Part shown: piece by piece, positions 1 to 16,489 of the stretch
Layout of the letters: every line of letters begins with the position of its first letter
Numbering within the stretch: position 1 is the first letter of the stretch
Assembly: GCA_029224185.1 (NCBI GenBank)
Contig: CM055205.1
Coordinates: forward strand, 7,037,309 to 7,101,308
DNA: 64,000 nt
From: Karalla daura
Taxonomy: Eukaryota; Chordata; Actinopteri; Chaetodontiformes; Leiognathidae
Direction: 5' to 3'
The notes under the pieces: model-generated
What the model was told of the DNA's origin: nothing
The model's database searches: none
The model's input: the letters and a program-made list of their open reading frames with translations, nothing else
Translations under genes and position numbers: made by a program

Positions 1-3000
1 AAATAAAGGGAATAATAAATGTTTCAAATGACCCGTGACCGGCTACACTGCATCTGCTGTTTTTGCAGGAAGACGGAAAAATAAAGCATGGTCAGAACAA
101 ACACACAACGTCCTGTGAGCCTGATGTTGGGTGAAATTGTCTGCACAGTGGACGGTGAAGTATTTCTTAGAATCCAGGAGCGTTCAGAGCCAAAACACAC
201 TGGCTGTGTGCAGAGCCATCTGGTCAGCAACTCGTACACACATGAAAATACACACAAGGGCTTAAAGACACAATTTACTCAAGCAATACCATGCAGAAAT
301 ATCTAGGCCTACATCCACAAGACTTTTGATTAAGAGCAAGCTTGTCTAATATGATTTGTTTGACCAGGATCTGCATTTATCTAACTTTTTAGGCCCCTTT
401 TTGTGAACATTGCTTGTTAGCATAATGTCCTTGCTTAACTTTACTTTTAAACCAAGGCCCGTACTTTGCACATGGATAAATCTCTGATGGCTAAATCTAC
501 AGTTTCTATTGTAACATGCATCACAAATCTTGATTTTCTCATGTATATTTTCATTGGCTAAATTTCCATGTAAATTATATTGTTTATATGACTGTCCCAA
601 TAAATCAATCAGTCTTACACATTTGCGCCAAGTCCCATATACATCTTTTAGGCCCGGATGCTTTGAAAGAAGAAAACATTGACTGTGTTATGGTAAGAGT
701 GAACTGCTCCCTTAAAAACATGACATGAAATATTTTTGCAGCAGGAATTCCTGAGAGGGTGTGGTTCCTGGGTTGTTTGGGACTGGACAAAACACAGGCC
801 ACAAGTTTCCATCCATCCATCCAAGCATCTCTCTTTCTTTCTATCATTCTTTCTTTGTCTTTCTCTCGCTCTCCAACTATCTGCCTGTTTTCAATCTCTC
901 CGGGGGGTCATTTAAATGAGGCACTGACGTCACGCTCAGGAAACCTGAGGTGACCTCTGTCGAATCTTTATTAAAATAACAGCACTGGCACTGGCACACT
1001 GTCTAATTATAAGGGCTGGAAACAGAGTTGTGATTCTCTCCTCTGGAAACAATGGAGAGTAAGGGCATGTTCGTGCAGACTTTTGGACGTGTGGTAGAAA
1101 GTATTGTAAACTAATTAATTCATTGTGAGCGTCCATCTTAATATCTACAATCGTATCTCAGACTAACATTTACATAACACCATTAACCTTTATAAAGCAG
1201 CAAATTGAAGCTGATTCAATGGATGAAAACACGCTCGTACGCATGGTTCAGCACGTGTACACGGCAGCCAGTGAATCAGCAGCGATGTCTGACTAAGCTT
1301 CTTATGTTTGGGTTTACATCAAGCTTCGGGTGCGCAGTGTCCTTTCAGAGCCATTATGACACATGTTTGTGAAGCAGTGGCACCAGTAAGAGCTGGGTGA
1401 GTGTCTCCTTGAGAAAGGCTAGGAAGACCAGAGGAAGGCTACAATTTACACAGGTTAGTGTGGTGGATAATATGTTGGTGCACTGCCTCCACCTCAGGAT
1501 GGATCCAACTGAAATCTGTGCATGTTACTGTGAGTCTACAGCCACACTGGCACCTCTGCCATACTGTTGTACTGAGATTTGAACCAAATCCTCACACATT
1601 GTAGTTTACATGCTGGCTTGTAGTTTACATGCTGGCTTTTGGTGATAAGAGTGATGTACAGAGTCAAAAAGTTAAGAGAATTAATTATGAACTCAACATG
1701 AATGTTGTCTGAGAGCCATTAAATGGCCTTCAATAATTGTAAAGACGTTTATGCAAAACCACAACCTGATGTTAGAGCAGTTGAAGATCAACAGCTTTAC
1801 CAGGTGCATAGGGGATTCATGAATGACTGTAGCAGATTTTGTGCAAGTCCATCGAGTAGGTGTTATTTTATTCTGGACGTGAGCAGTGGAAGAACTGATG
1901 AATCGTCTCGCCTGGCTGACAATAACGATCCTAAAAGTTTGGTTACACATCCATAAATGTTCCCTTAAATGACTCAATGATACAGTTTTGGTTGAGAGAA
2001 ACACTTATCGGATCAGCGACCTTGTTCATCGGAACAGTGCGGGTAGCCCGTCCCTGCAGACGCCGCTTACGAGTGAGAACATGCCGTTCGGCCTGCACAC
2101 AAACATCAGCGCCCTGATATGAAGTCCACATCTCAAAGCTGCAAACTCTTCTCACAAAGTCAGGCCTCGAATCAAACACAGCGGCGCTTTCATTGTTGGC
2201 GCAGATCTCTCTGTAGATGAAGTCTGTTATCCACGACTGAGTCCACACTGTGATCCTCACCAACTGAGCGTGTGATCTCATCTCTGTCAGCTCTGTCCGT
2301 ATCAGCTGTTTTCATCTGCAGTGCCCCTTCATGGGAACTGGTTGTGACTGTGCAACAGTGTAAAGAAAGACTGCAAAGCAAAAAAGGTTCACACCATTCT
2401 GTTACACCTGGGCAGGGTGTCAACATTTCAAAATGAAGGCTGGTGTCCAAACCATAGCAGAAGTATGGCAGGAACCATCAAAACTGCATTATGATTTACA
2501 GAGCACTAGTCATGTTGGAAAGTTATGTGCAAATAATAAAAAGCCAACCAAAGCTTTGTGGGAACAAGCCATGGCTGCTCTGTGTCTTTTTAAGGTTAAG
2601 CGTGTCTGTCATCTTTAAATAAAGGACATATGTTTAATCCAGAACAGTGGAAAAACACACTGAAGAAGGTACACGAGGCCCCCACTTCACTCTATTAAGT
2701 GATCCCTTAAGACCATGAGAGCCAACTGGTACAAACACTGGGCGGCAGATGACAGTAAGAAGATGGTGGCTGACAATTATGTAGCGGAGGCACTCTCTTT
2801 AAAATAAACACCAGATAAGGTCACTGTCATTAAAGCACACTCAGCTGTCCAGGGCCAACGTCTCATGATGCTTAACATGACCAACTGGAATAAAGTGGTA
2901 GAGCAGAAATTAGAGTTTGTAAACTTTCAAATCCCCAGACCGAGTCAGAAAATGAGGCTGGGCAAACTGAATGAGCAAAGTTGTCTCTGGCCACAATAAA

Positions 3001-6000
3001 AAGCTGTCAAACTGCCCTTGAGCAAGGTATTTTATCACTTAAGCCATCAGGAGAAGACCAGCTACAATGTGTGCAATGTTTCTTTTTCTCCATCCACACA
3101 GCATTCACTCTCACACCTCAGGGCAGCTTAGTCCAAGAAAACCAGCTGGGATTCAAACCCAGGACCCTCTTTTGAGTGAAGTGACAGTGCTAACTTATCA
3201 TCATCTTGTGGACCTCCTCTTTGTTTATCCAAAAGCAGCATTTGTGGAGTTAGCAGTGTAATTTAGGATGGTTTTGTTGGATGTCAGATGTGTGCTATTT
3301 TATGACCATTTTTTCATTGCTACTATTCAGAAGCAAGGTCTTAAAAGACTTTTATGACAACAAGAGGAGAACTCTTGTATCCCTGAAGGCTAAATGTGGT
3401 GAGACCACCGAATTTGAATAAAACCATGAGGACAACCACAGGAAAACCATCCATCGGGGATGCGTTCAGATGAAAACAAGGGTTCCTTTCCCTGTACTAT
3501 TCTTGGAAAATGTTTTTGGAACAAACAATGGACAATATGTCCACACAACATGCTTTGTTTTTTTGGGGGGGTGTGCACCACTCAACTCAGGTGGCAGTAA
3601 ATCCACAAAGAGCAGATTTTGACCATGAACTGATTCCTGGTTTGTTTCAGTAAAGGCAGCAATACAGAAACAAACAAACAGTAGAAAATCCCCTTTCCCT
3701 GGACATTGATGCCTTTCTGCTGTTGGTTATATGGTTTTAGGGTTAGAAGGAAAAGAGAAACAGGAGGAAGAGGAGGATTCTTTGACAGGATGTTCTGCTG
3801 AGTTTGGACAGATCTGCACATTGGAGCAGACAGTAACAAAGCGGTCCAAGTCATCGTCCAGCATATGGCCTATCTCAGTGAGACATTCAGTCCTCAACCA
3901 CAACGCCCCCTGAAATATTTGGTTTCTCCCCTTCTTACACCCCCACACACACTCATGATTGCTGCATCCTCGATGAGGAAAATGGTAGAAAAGAAGAGAT
4001 AAAGAAGATCTGGAAGTTTGGTGATTTTAATGGCAGTTGCGTGAGGAAGAATCTCAATACTTCTCTTTTTGTCTCTCTGTCTAGATCCCTGTGGCTGTTT
4101 GGGCGTGCATCAGCAAAACAGTGTCGAAAGAGATAATAATCCCTGGACACTTGATCTAAATTACTGTCTCTCTCTCCCAAAAGCCTAGACTTGCCAAAAC
4201 ACAGTCACAGCGGTCAGCAAGGATAGGTTAGATAAACATTACATCTTTTCTCAAGCACAAGGGACGTAATCGTGTCATGGAAACAGTGAGTCAGAGGACT
4301 GACCATGACTTTATACCAAGTGAAGTGAAAATAAAAGCATATTTAGTGGACAGGATCATGCACTCTGATGTGGGGCTTGCAGTAAATTAACCTTGGATAC
4401 ATTTATTAATTTCACAGCACACACAGACTTAACGGAACCCAACCTGTCAAAAGCTGGACTATTAATGGCCACTATATGTCCCCACCTGGTGGTTATTCTC
4501 TATTATCCCAGCTGACTTTGCTTGTAGACCTTGCTTGTGTTGCATTGTGACTGTATTTGTGTTTTTGTGTTTAACCAGGTCCCTTGTTGAACCTTGTCGT
4601 TTGTTTCTGTCTCATTGTTTCTCGCCCTCTGCACTCTCTTGGCTCTGTGATCTCTTTCTGAATTATCTGGACTGCCCTTTATGGAGGGCTTGGTTGAGAT
4701 GTTTCTGCTTTTGTCTTTGCTGTCTTTTTAGTTTTTTATGGGGTTTGTGTTTTGGGGAATAAACCCCCCTTTGTTTGCGCTTCACATCATCTCTGCACCT
4801 GAGTCATTAGTGTACCAAACCTGAGACCCCGGTTTGAATCCTACGAGTTACGTAATAGTTATCTTTATCTCTTTTGTACTGCAGGAATTTGCCTTTGGGA
4901 ATAACTTAAAATAAAATAATAATGATAGATTAAGTTTAAAAAACATAATGGAAAGAGGGTGAAACATTCTCAAAAGCTTGTGTCTTTTGAGAATGAAAAT
5001 CATATTACTTATGTAATATCACAAGCACGTCATTTACAAATATGATAAAGAATTTATTTTTGTGTTCATGGAATTCTATCGAGAGGATTGTGAGATTAAA
5101 CCTATTAAATAAACTCAATCAATCTCACTGGAGTTAAAATGAAATTGCGAGGACATCTAGTGGCGACTGACTGTAGCTCATGTTCACGTGCTGGTGAAAT
5201 AGTACAGTATAGTGCAAGCAAAAATGTGAAAATAATACAAAACTACATATGTAAAGTTTAGTTTTATCAGGTTAGTGATATATTACCCATGGTAAATACT
5301 GCAAAACGCATACATACACATATACATGCACACACTCAAAATGTTACATAAACAAATGCTTTCACAACAATGCATCATCTCCCACTCTACACCGACTTGC
5401 TTGTCTTCTATCCCTGTCACATCTACATGTGTCTTTTATGACCCTCTTTCATCCTCCTTGCCCTACTCTCAGAGTACAGGAGACCACCTGTGGACCATTG
5501 TCAGGGTCAGAAGTTTAGACGAAAACCGATCCTCCTGTGGGAAGTGGACAGAAAAGTGCAGGGGGCTATTTAAAGATGTCTCGATAATGAGGAGGCATGG
5601 CTGGAATCCTGGAGCCATGTTCTTTCCCATCGTAAACGCACACACACTCTAAACCCCATACACACACACATCCTTTCAACAGTACAATAAACACATGCAG
5701 CTGTACCACTTCAGTCTACCATGGATTATAGATGTAATTTGTGTGTGTTTTTGTAGGCTCGACTAGAAAGACAAGCCATGCTTTTATCTAAATTTTCTTA
5801 AAACTAATAAATCATTCAAATCTGTGAATTATTTGATTATTTAGGTGCAAGTTTTGACTTCAAACTGAATCTGAATTGATTCATATAAACTTAATGTGTG
5901 CTTTGGTTAACGAAAGATTTGTGAGGGGGAAAAAAAAGTCTGCTTCAGACTGTCTGCTGTTAAGTCCTCCAACAAACCTAAAATCAGGCCAGCTGGTTGT

Positions 6001-6313
6001 TAAGTATATACAGCTCCCGGGTTTGTAATTCTTAACTTCTCGTGGGTTGAACCAGCCTGCCATGGATCCTTATTCTCCAGTGTTTATTAATAAACCTAAA
6101 CAGAGTAGGGTAGTCATGGTCACACATAGCAGCACACTGACCGAGAGAGAGGCTGGGTCAACTGTCTTTACCACCACCCCCTCCTCAATTTGTCTGCACA
6201 CACTGCTCCCGCTCACTCTCTGCCGCACACTCTGCTTTGTCGTTTGAACCACAACTCACTTAGAGCGGCTTCAACGCCAGGACAGCAAACGCACAAGGCT
6301 GGACAGAACGAGC
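1..6313. other. Gene-free flank upstream of sync
   Basis: I find no coding exon, RNA gene or complete mobile element here. Open frames are short (longest about 108 codons), lack family motifs and end in low-complexity or repeat-like sequence. The stretch has short simple repeats, for example CT-rich sequence near 815-880 and CA-rich sequence near 5310-5335 and 5638-5672, plus scattered repeat-like fragments. In mammals the gene next to SYNC on this side is KIAA1522 (NHSL3), transcribed away from SYNC. A minus-strand 5' end of its fish counterpart could lie in or beyond this stretch, but I could not recognise one of its exons. The last 100 bases or so are the likely sync promoter and 5' leader. 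Confidence 0.6.
3062..3215 (-). repeat. Decayed SINE-like fragment (tentative)
   Basis: Read on the minus strand, the segment near 3148-3168 resembles a tRNA B box (GGGTTTGAATCCC). It is followed by sequence of the kind found in many teleost short repeats, with 'gacagtgctaac' at 3182-3193 on the plus strand. There is no clear A box, poly-A tail or flanking target duplication. This is recognition from memory of common fish repeats, without a database comparison. Confidence 0.3.
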
Positions 6314-9300
6314 ATGGACAAAGACGTAAGTGCATTTTATTTTTACTGAGCAAATTTGAAGCTTGAGGAAGTTATTGATTGAATTTGGAACTTGGAAATG
6401 AAATTAACCATTCATTGCGCTCCATTTGAAAACTACGTGACAAACTAGATAAACAAACTGTGTATTATGAGGGGTTTAACAAGGAGTTTTTGGATTATTA
6501 GTATGAAACAAAATCCTGAGGCCAGTGTTGCCTTTGCGTGGTGAGCTCCTAAAGAATGTAACTTGTGCCAACGCCTATCGTAGCCAGACAGCTGGTGACA
6601 GTCATGTTTGCCCCAGGGCTTTGCTCAGCCATGCACAGTGCAACACTGTCCAGTCCTGGGGCAACGGGGACACACAGTGGGCAGTTGGTGCTGTAAAAAT
6701 GCTGGCCAGGAAACAGCAGCTGTGAAGTGAATGTCACACTTGCCCTGTCTAAATGACTAATCTCTGTCAATGACAGTACTGGGTGGATTTGATCAATTTA
6801 CCCTGAGAGTCTCTGGGCAGTCTTGGCAAACACCTCAGAGGGTGTAATTACAGCTGCAATATTCACCAGGGGCGAATGCAAATACCCATCCATCGCCACT
6901 GTGGCATGTTATGATAATCTGCTCTCTAACGTAATCCGCGCGATGCCACAAGCTGCAGCTTCAGACGAAAGCTGTCTGTAGTTGTTTACATTGAAGCTGT
7001 TGTGGTCTTTATATGAATGCATGAACAGGCTTGTTTGAGGTGTGAGTCCCATCATTGCCAGGCAGCCAGTTGGTACTTGGGGCATCCAGACAAGAGGGAC
7101 AGCTGCTGGTAACATACCCTGTACTAAACTTCCCCCTTGCCCAGCTCTACATGCCTACTAATGACATCAGCAAGAGCTTACACAGACATCTGGGCAAAAT
7201 ATTAACCTAAGTCCTCTGTTGTCACGTCATCAATGCAGATCAGGCCGAACATTTGTTATCACATGCCATCCAACTGTCTGAAGCTATGCAGTGTTGCTTA
7301 ATATACTTCAGCCAGACTAACTAATGAATCTGCTTTTGTCAAGGAATGAGACAACTGTAAAGGTGACATCAAGAGTGGAAAAATAAATTAGGCTGAGGAA
7401 ATGGATGACCTGGATGACAACATTTCATCGACTGGGTTTGAGTCGCTCTTCATTAAAGAGGAGGAACAGAGCGACTGCACTACGACCCAACCTGGACTCG
7501 CCTTCGCAGGAACACCACTGAACCAATCGGCTCTGATGAAGCCATACCTGCAGGAGATGGATGACTTATTGAAAAGCTGCGAGGAGCTCACTGGTATAGC
7601 CTTTACCTCTCACTTCACAGAAAGTCGCAGCGAAAACAGCCTGAGAGCATCAACTCATAGCCATAGTAGAGAGGAAGATGGGAAGGATAGATATAGTGGA
7701 AGAAGTGTTTCTCCCCAGGCTTATTATTCAACAAATTACATCGACACACACATGGGTAGGACCGCCTCAGGAGAGCAACAAGCACAAGGTTGGTCACAAG
7801 ACTTAAGCAAGTGTGGCGTGACCACAGATGTTTTCCAACAACGAGAAATGCCCCTCACTTCAGCGGGAAACAAATTAAGTGAAAGCATGGTGGAGTATGA
7901 GGGGCAGCTGCTGGGGATGCTGGCTATGCTGGAGAGCTGCATGGAGGAGGATGGGATGGACTTTGAGCCCCCAGAATGGACCACCGACGCAAGCCAAGAG
8001 TACGTACACATCAGTAAGGATCAGCATCTGTGTAAGGGCACAACTTTGGTGCCAATCCGGCTGGAGAGGCCAGTCAAGGTTGAGACTCAGCCCATGCAGT
8101 TAGAGTCCTGGGGAGAAGAAGTTTCCAAGGACAGCAGGAGTGAGATGGTTGAAACCACAGCTACAAATGTAAGACAACAGAGTCCCGTGCTTGGACGTGA
8201 TGACAGGAGTCACTTCCCATTAGAAAGAATAAGAAAGCATGAGATTCCAGAGACAGATGTGTGGGCTCAGGATCCTCAACCTGGGTCATCTGATGGGATG
8301 GAAAATGACCCCATGAGTTGTGAGCCAACAAAGACGGGATGTATTGCTACTCATGAAGGCACATCCATGAAGGGAGATGTGACTTGGATTGAAGTCGATA
8401 ACAATGAGGAAGGACAGGTGCCCAAGATGGACACCAGTGATGAAAGATCTGATGTGAATGACCTGGACGCAGTTGGGACTCAGATGGAGGCATGCATAGA
8501 GGAGGTGCAGCGTCTGGAGGAGAGGAGGAAGGAGCTACTGGCTGAGGTGCTGAAGCTGAGAGGGAGCAAAGATGCGCTTGAAGCAGAGGAGGGGGAGAAG
8601 CCAATCGATGGTATTGTAGCAGAGTTGATGGTCGCACTGAGGAAGGAGGAGGAGGGGAGGAGAGAAGAGAGGAAGAGGGAGATTCAGAGCCTGAGGGAGG
8701 AGAGAGCAGAGGAGGAGAAGAGGATGTGGAAGGTGAATCTGGAGAGGCAGGGGCTGCAGGAGGAGCTCCGCAAGCTGAAGAGGAGGCTGTTCACAGTGGC
8801 AAAGGACTGCGCTCACAGCCAGCTGGCCCTGAACACCCAGCAACGTGAGATGGAGCTACTGAGGAAGGAGGAGGTGAGGTTCAGTTTAACCCCCCTGATT
8901 AAACCAGTGGTCCTTCTATATTAACACCAGAGAACAAGGTAAAATACTCCACCTCAAACATTCTTGGTCACCTTTAATCTGCTTCTTGCAGGAGAAGCTG
9001 CAGTCGCTGGTACTTCAGCTGACAGAGGAGAGCTCCCATCTGAAGACAACCCACCAACAAAAGCTGGTTGAGATGCAAGCAGAGCTTCAGGCCAGGAGCT
9101 CCAGCAGGACATCCAGCACACAGGAGGATCTGAGCCAGTGCAGGAGACACTCCTGTGGGGACATCCAGCAGTATCTGCAGAGCGGGCTGAAAGTGCTGGA
9201 AGACAGGTGCTGACACCATCTACTGTTGTCTTCAGGCCACAAATGACCTGAAGACCTGTTAAATGTTGTTTTTTTAAACTTGGAATGAACAGACCCCGAC

Positions 9301-10575
9301 ATTGGAAAGAAGAAAATATTATCTTAACTTATTGATTGTTTTTGTCCAATTTTGATCTAGCGGTTTTGAATCCAGACAACCAATTGATCAATTGACAGAA
9401 CTAAAATGTCCTCCTGCAGGTGTACCATCACCCCAAACAGAACATTCAAAGATCAAAGATAAAAAAACTTCAGACACAAAAATGAAGCATTTGGACACAA
9501 CAGACAACCATTAATTTACTAATAGTGTGCCCCAGACCACAGGACCTTCAGTTCTCTGTGTGCTGGTGAGTGCACAGTTCACTGCTTAAACAGGCAATTG
9601 AGTGGATGTTCATCCATCTGAAGTAGAGCATGATGGATCATTTACAGATGTAGAAACCAATTTTTGCCAACAAGTCACAATATGACAACCAGAACAGGAT
9701 GGCAGCACAAAATGCCTTTAAGATGATTCTAGGTCCCAGCAGAAATATGCTATCCCCATGTCACGCACATTGCCTCAGTATCTCATCAGTTCATAACACC
9801 AAAAATCATCCTGGAGATTTAAAATTTGGGGGGCTTTAAAACTAAGGAAACAGCTAGAAAAGCATGGATGAGAATTACCCAAACCCTAACCTTAAGACCC
9901 TCAAGACCTTTGATGAGTGCTTTAGATCTTTAGCGAGGGTGGCTAATTTTTGACCAAAAGGAGTGTATGCAGAATATGAAGACAACAGATGGGTTAAACA
10001 CCACAGTCGCTACCAATTCTCCCGTCTCTCGATCAGGTATGAACCAGTTTTGCTGGCACTGTTGAAGCGGAGGGAGGTGACCGCTGCAGCCCTGGTGAAA
10101 GCCAAAGAGCAGGCCCAGGAGCAGAGGGCCCAGCTGAGACCCCTGAAGGAGGAGATCCAAAAGCTGAAGCTGCAAAGAGCCTGCTTGGAGGAGAAACTCA
10201 ACCTCGTGCACATGCAGAGGAAAGAGGATGTGGGGCAGTATAAGGTAAGCGAGATGGCAGGCGGGGGGTGGGATAATGTGAATGAAATAATGGAGAAACG
10301 CAGAAACAGACTGAAAGAGCAAGGCTGTGACACGTTTACAGGAGACGGTGTACTGTCTGGAGGAGAGCAGCAGAGAGCTGAAGAACGAGTTGAGGATTCA
10401 GAAGAGAAAAACCAAGGAGATGGAGGAGCTCAGAGACAGCCTGACCCAACAGCTTTTCCTGTACAGGTACGACTTGTCGATTTATTGAATGCTTTTGGGA
10501 ACAAATCTAATCGAAAAACGTCTCTCTTACAGGGCGGCCATTGAGAACCATAACGAGGTCAAGGAGAAAACTTGA
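6314..10575 (+). CDS. sync: Syncoilin, intermediate filament protein
   Basis: Atypical intermediate filament protein. In mammals it binds alpha-dystrobrevin and desmin and links the dystrophin complex to the muscle cytoskeleton. Six coding exons: 6314-6325, 7392-8873, 8992-9206, 10037-10244, 10342-10466 and 10533-10575. They join in frame to 694 codons with GT-AG introns. Exon 1 codes only four residues (MDKD) in a strong start context (A at -3, G at +4) and is in phase with exon 2. An alternative start is the Met at 7401. Residues 1 to about 365 are an acidic, Ser/Thr-rich head. About 370-680 are heptad-rich coiled coil, including 'KVLEDRYEPVLLALLKRRE', which matches mammalian syncoilin near the start of coil 2. 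The protein ends in a very short tail. The fish protein is about 200 residues longer than human SYNC (482), mostly in the head. The gene lies tail to tail with rbbp4, as in mammals. Confidence 0.93.
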
Positions 10576-10647
10576 TTGCTTGGTTGTACTTGATTTTCAC
10601 GTTCTGCAATTTAACTAAAGGGATCTTTTGTTTTGTCTAGAACGTTC

Positions 10648-10653
10648 AATAAA
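10648..10653 (+). terminator. sync: sync polyadenylation signal
   Basis: AATAAA lies 73 bases after the sync stop codon and would give a very short 3' UTR. A second AATAAA occurs about 110 bases further on, near 10759. The rbbp4 signal on the opposite strand is at 11040-11045, so the two convergent transcripts end within about 400 bases of each other. Confidence 0.6.
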
Positions 10654-11039
10654 AGCACTTTACACAATATACATGCTGTTATTAGAAAAAAGTAAGAGCT
10701 GTTCCCAGAGAAGTCTGTTGAGATGAACTAGACCACAGCTCGTAGAAAGGTTTTCATGAATAAAGGTTTTGTTTATTGTAACTGGAGTGAGAGTGACGGT
10801 TTAATGTCTGCACATGGAGCACAGGGGTTTGTGCTCTTATAAGGGCAACGTGGCTGAAGAACTAAACAAAGGGGCAGTAATAGATTGCGCAGGCGGGAAG
10901 GACCGAAGGAAAAGGTTGAAGCCGACGGTCTCAAGGTTTCACCAACCGACTGAAAGGATCGTTATAAGAACAAACTGTACCAGTCGTTACACTGAAACAA
11001 TACACAAAACCACACACAGCAGACTGATGAAACACATTT

Positions 11040-11045
11040 TTTATT
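11040..11045 (-). terminator. rbbp4: rbbp4 polyadenylation signal
   Basis: TTTATT on the plus strand is AATAAA on the rbbp4 strand, 668 bases beyond the stop codon. The implied 3' UTR (about 11020-11712) holds no other gene that I can see. A T-rich run at 11170-11200 lies inside it. Confidence 0.55.
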
Positions 11046-11712
11046 AAGAATGCACGCACTGTACAAATATTGAACATAGAAAAAGTTCAACCACTAATCT
11101 ATATCACAAAAACATTTAAATGAATAATGTGTGACTACGGTGGGAGGGGAGGTAGGACTATGACTGGACTTTTTTTTTTTGTCGTTTTGTTTTTTTGTTA
11201 ATCGCCAATTCAATCGATGTCACTCTGAAGTAGCTGGTGTGAAGAACCAGGCGATGACCAGAGGTCGCCATGCGCCACCTGACAGCCATGCCAACGTGTC
11301 CGGCGGCCAAACACGTCTGCAACAGCTGGAGTCCTTTACACGCTCGTACAGCAGGCTACCGACAATGACCCTAGAAACTTTACTCACTGCTGCGTAAAAT
11401 GTTCGGGAGAGGATGACGAGCCAATTCATTTATAAAAAAATACATCTTTTTTCAATACTCTGCGAATGATGTTTAGAGATTCGTCAGGCAATAGATTTTT
11501 CCCAGTTAAAAGTGACGTGTTCACTCCTACAAGTCCAAAAGAGAACGAGACTACATGTTATTACTCTTTGCTGTATTTACACGGACCTCCGGCATGTCCC
11601 ACCAGTAAAAGAGAGAGGGATGGGAAGAAGTAGCTGCGTGTGACTACTGATGGGGCAGTCTGACAGTTTGTGATGAGATTCTAGCTTGACACACACTCAG
11701 CAGACCGGGGTG

Positions 11713-15181
<3,469 letters not shown>

Positions 15182-15331
15182 CGCAGGTGTTCACCGCAGA
15201 GTCTTGAGTTATACAGGGATGCAGAGACAAAGAGCCTGATGTCAGGCTCTGCTCTGTTCTACAGCACGGAGCGGACGATGCTAAGCTAGCTGCTAGCCGC
15301 TAACTGAGGAGATACAGGAGGCGGAGGCGCG

Positions 15332-15369
15332 TTCCCGCGCTCAGAACGAGGGGGGCGTCCCTCAGCCAA
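15332..15369 (-). promoter_or_regulatory. rbbp4: Probable rbbp4 promoter: E2F-like and CCAAT motifs
   Basis: About 150-190 bases upstream of the rbbp4 start codon there is an E2F-like TTCCCGCGC (15332-15340) and a CCAAT box (15365-15369) in locally GC-rich sequence. E2F plus NF-Y is the usual promoter architecture for genes induced at S phase, which suits a CAF-1 subunit. The sites are read by eye and their function is inferred. Confidence 0.45.
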
Positions 15370-15424
15370 TCAGAGACAGGGCCGGGGCGGCAGAGCGCCA
15401 GACAGCTGCAGGGCGCGGTAGAGA

Positions 15425-15524
15425 GCAGCAGGGGGCGGTAGAGAGTAGAGCACGGAAGAGATAACCGTGACCAGTAGGAGGCGGTAGAGACCAGCACAGG
15501 GTGATAAGTACCAGCAGGTGGCAG
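15425..15524 (+). promoter_or_regulatory. Cluster of three CTCF-like motifs
   Basis: Three same-orientation matches to the CTCF core CCASYAGRKGGCRS lie within 100 bases. They are GCAGCAGGGGGCGG at 15425-15438 (one mismatch), CCAGTAGGAGGCGG at 15471-15484 (one mismatch) and CCAGCAGGTGGCAG at 15511-15524 (no mismatch). They sit between the divergent rbbp4 and tert genes. The spacing and partial similarity of the surrounding units (GGCGGTAGAGA recurs) suggest local tandem expansion. Binding is not shown by sequence alone. Confidence 0.45.
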
Positions 15525-15667
15525 TAAAGAGTTTAAAGCAGCAGAGACCTCCACGTATTCATGCTGGTAATTACATAGACTGCATGAAATAATCGACACA
15601 CTCACTGTAGATGCAATTTAAGACTAATAAACCACTTATCTTATGATGATTAACTTGGCTAAAGTCA

Positions 15668-15722
15668 TCCTCTCCTCCCTTCCTCTCCTCTCTTCTCCTC
15701 TCCTCTCCTCCTTTTCCTGTCT
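15668..15722 (+). repeat. Polypyrimidine (CTCCT-type) tract
   Basis: Near-uninterrupted run of C and T built from CTCCT/CTCTT units between rbbp4 and tert. It is purine-only on the minus strand. The rest of 15525-16400 holds no gene that I can see. Confidence 0.8.
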
Positions 15723-16411
15723 CAGTCACTGCTTGCCACTGGACCACTTCCACCAGACCATAATGAAGAAGAGAGCAGATGCTACCACAGCGTCACAAAA
15801 AGATTTGGACCTTCTTACACACAGGACACTTAGTCCTTAGGCATTAGTGGACCACTACAGTTTATTGTTCAGTTTGATGTTCACTGGTGTATTGTGCCGT
15901 AGTGCATTCCTGCACAAATCATTCACAAAGTCTTTCATCTTCTCGGTGTTGATGTGGAGTTCTCATTTTCAAACCCAAACCTTGTAATTTTCACATTCAT
16001 TAAGAATGAAAAAAAAAAAAACACAATGGTCTCCCAACCAAACACCGTCAATACTGCCAGACTTATTTGTTCTATCATAGACTTGTGTGTTATCATGTCT
16101 AAGATGCTTTGTATATGGTACTGGCATAATTTTAATTCCCTCTGACATTTAATGCACCAGTAATACACCTAAATATCTTAGTAATAACAAGCACAATAAT
16201 GTAAAACACTGTAAATGTGAGATTGTCTTTCCAGGTTTCTAAAACAAAATCAGCAAAACAAAGTGTATGATCCTTTTCTAACTTTAATAATAGTGTTTTT
16301 TGTTGCCTGATCACATACAGTTACTTTGATGAAACACCCACAGAACAAGTGCAATTTTGTCATTGAATTCATGCAGCTGTGTGAAACGACAACATTCCCT
16401 CTCTGCTGGCC

Positions 16412-16489
16412 ATTGGTCATATGAGAATCTGACGTAGCAGCATAACGCTCTCTGATTGGTCAATTGTGTTCAACCCAATCTCTCATTGG
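16412..16489 (+). promoter_or_regulatory. tert: Probable tert promoter with four CCAAT boxes
   Basis: Within 78 bases there are three inverted CCAAT boxes (ATTGG at 16412-16416, 16455-16459 and 16485-16489) and one direct CCAAT (16474-16478). The last lies 91 bases before the tert ATG. A GCGGGAC element with an E2F-like core follows at 16501-16507 and a CAGCTG E-box at about 16531. No TATA box is evident. Multiple spaced CCAAT boxes are typical NF-Y promoters of cell-cycle genes. Regulation is inferred from the motifs only. Confidence 0.5.

Noticed and set aside
4535..4860. Plus-strand Cys/Phe/Leu-rich frame and 'ggaataaaccccccttt' segment
   Set aside because: It looks like the 3' end of a fish retroelement, but no element boundaries, coding motif or target duplication could be supported.
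5326..5652. 108-codon plus-strand frame upstream of sync
   Set aside because: No motif and low-complexity CA ends; no splice partner and no resemblance to the expected neighbour KIAA1522/NHSL3.
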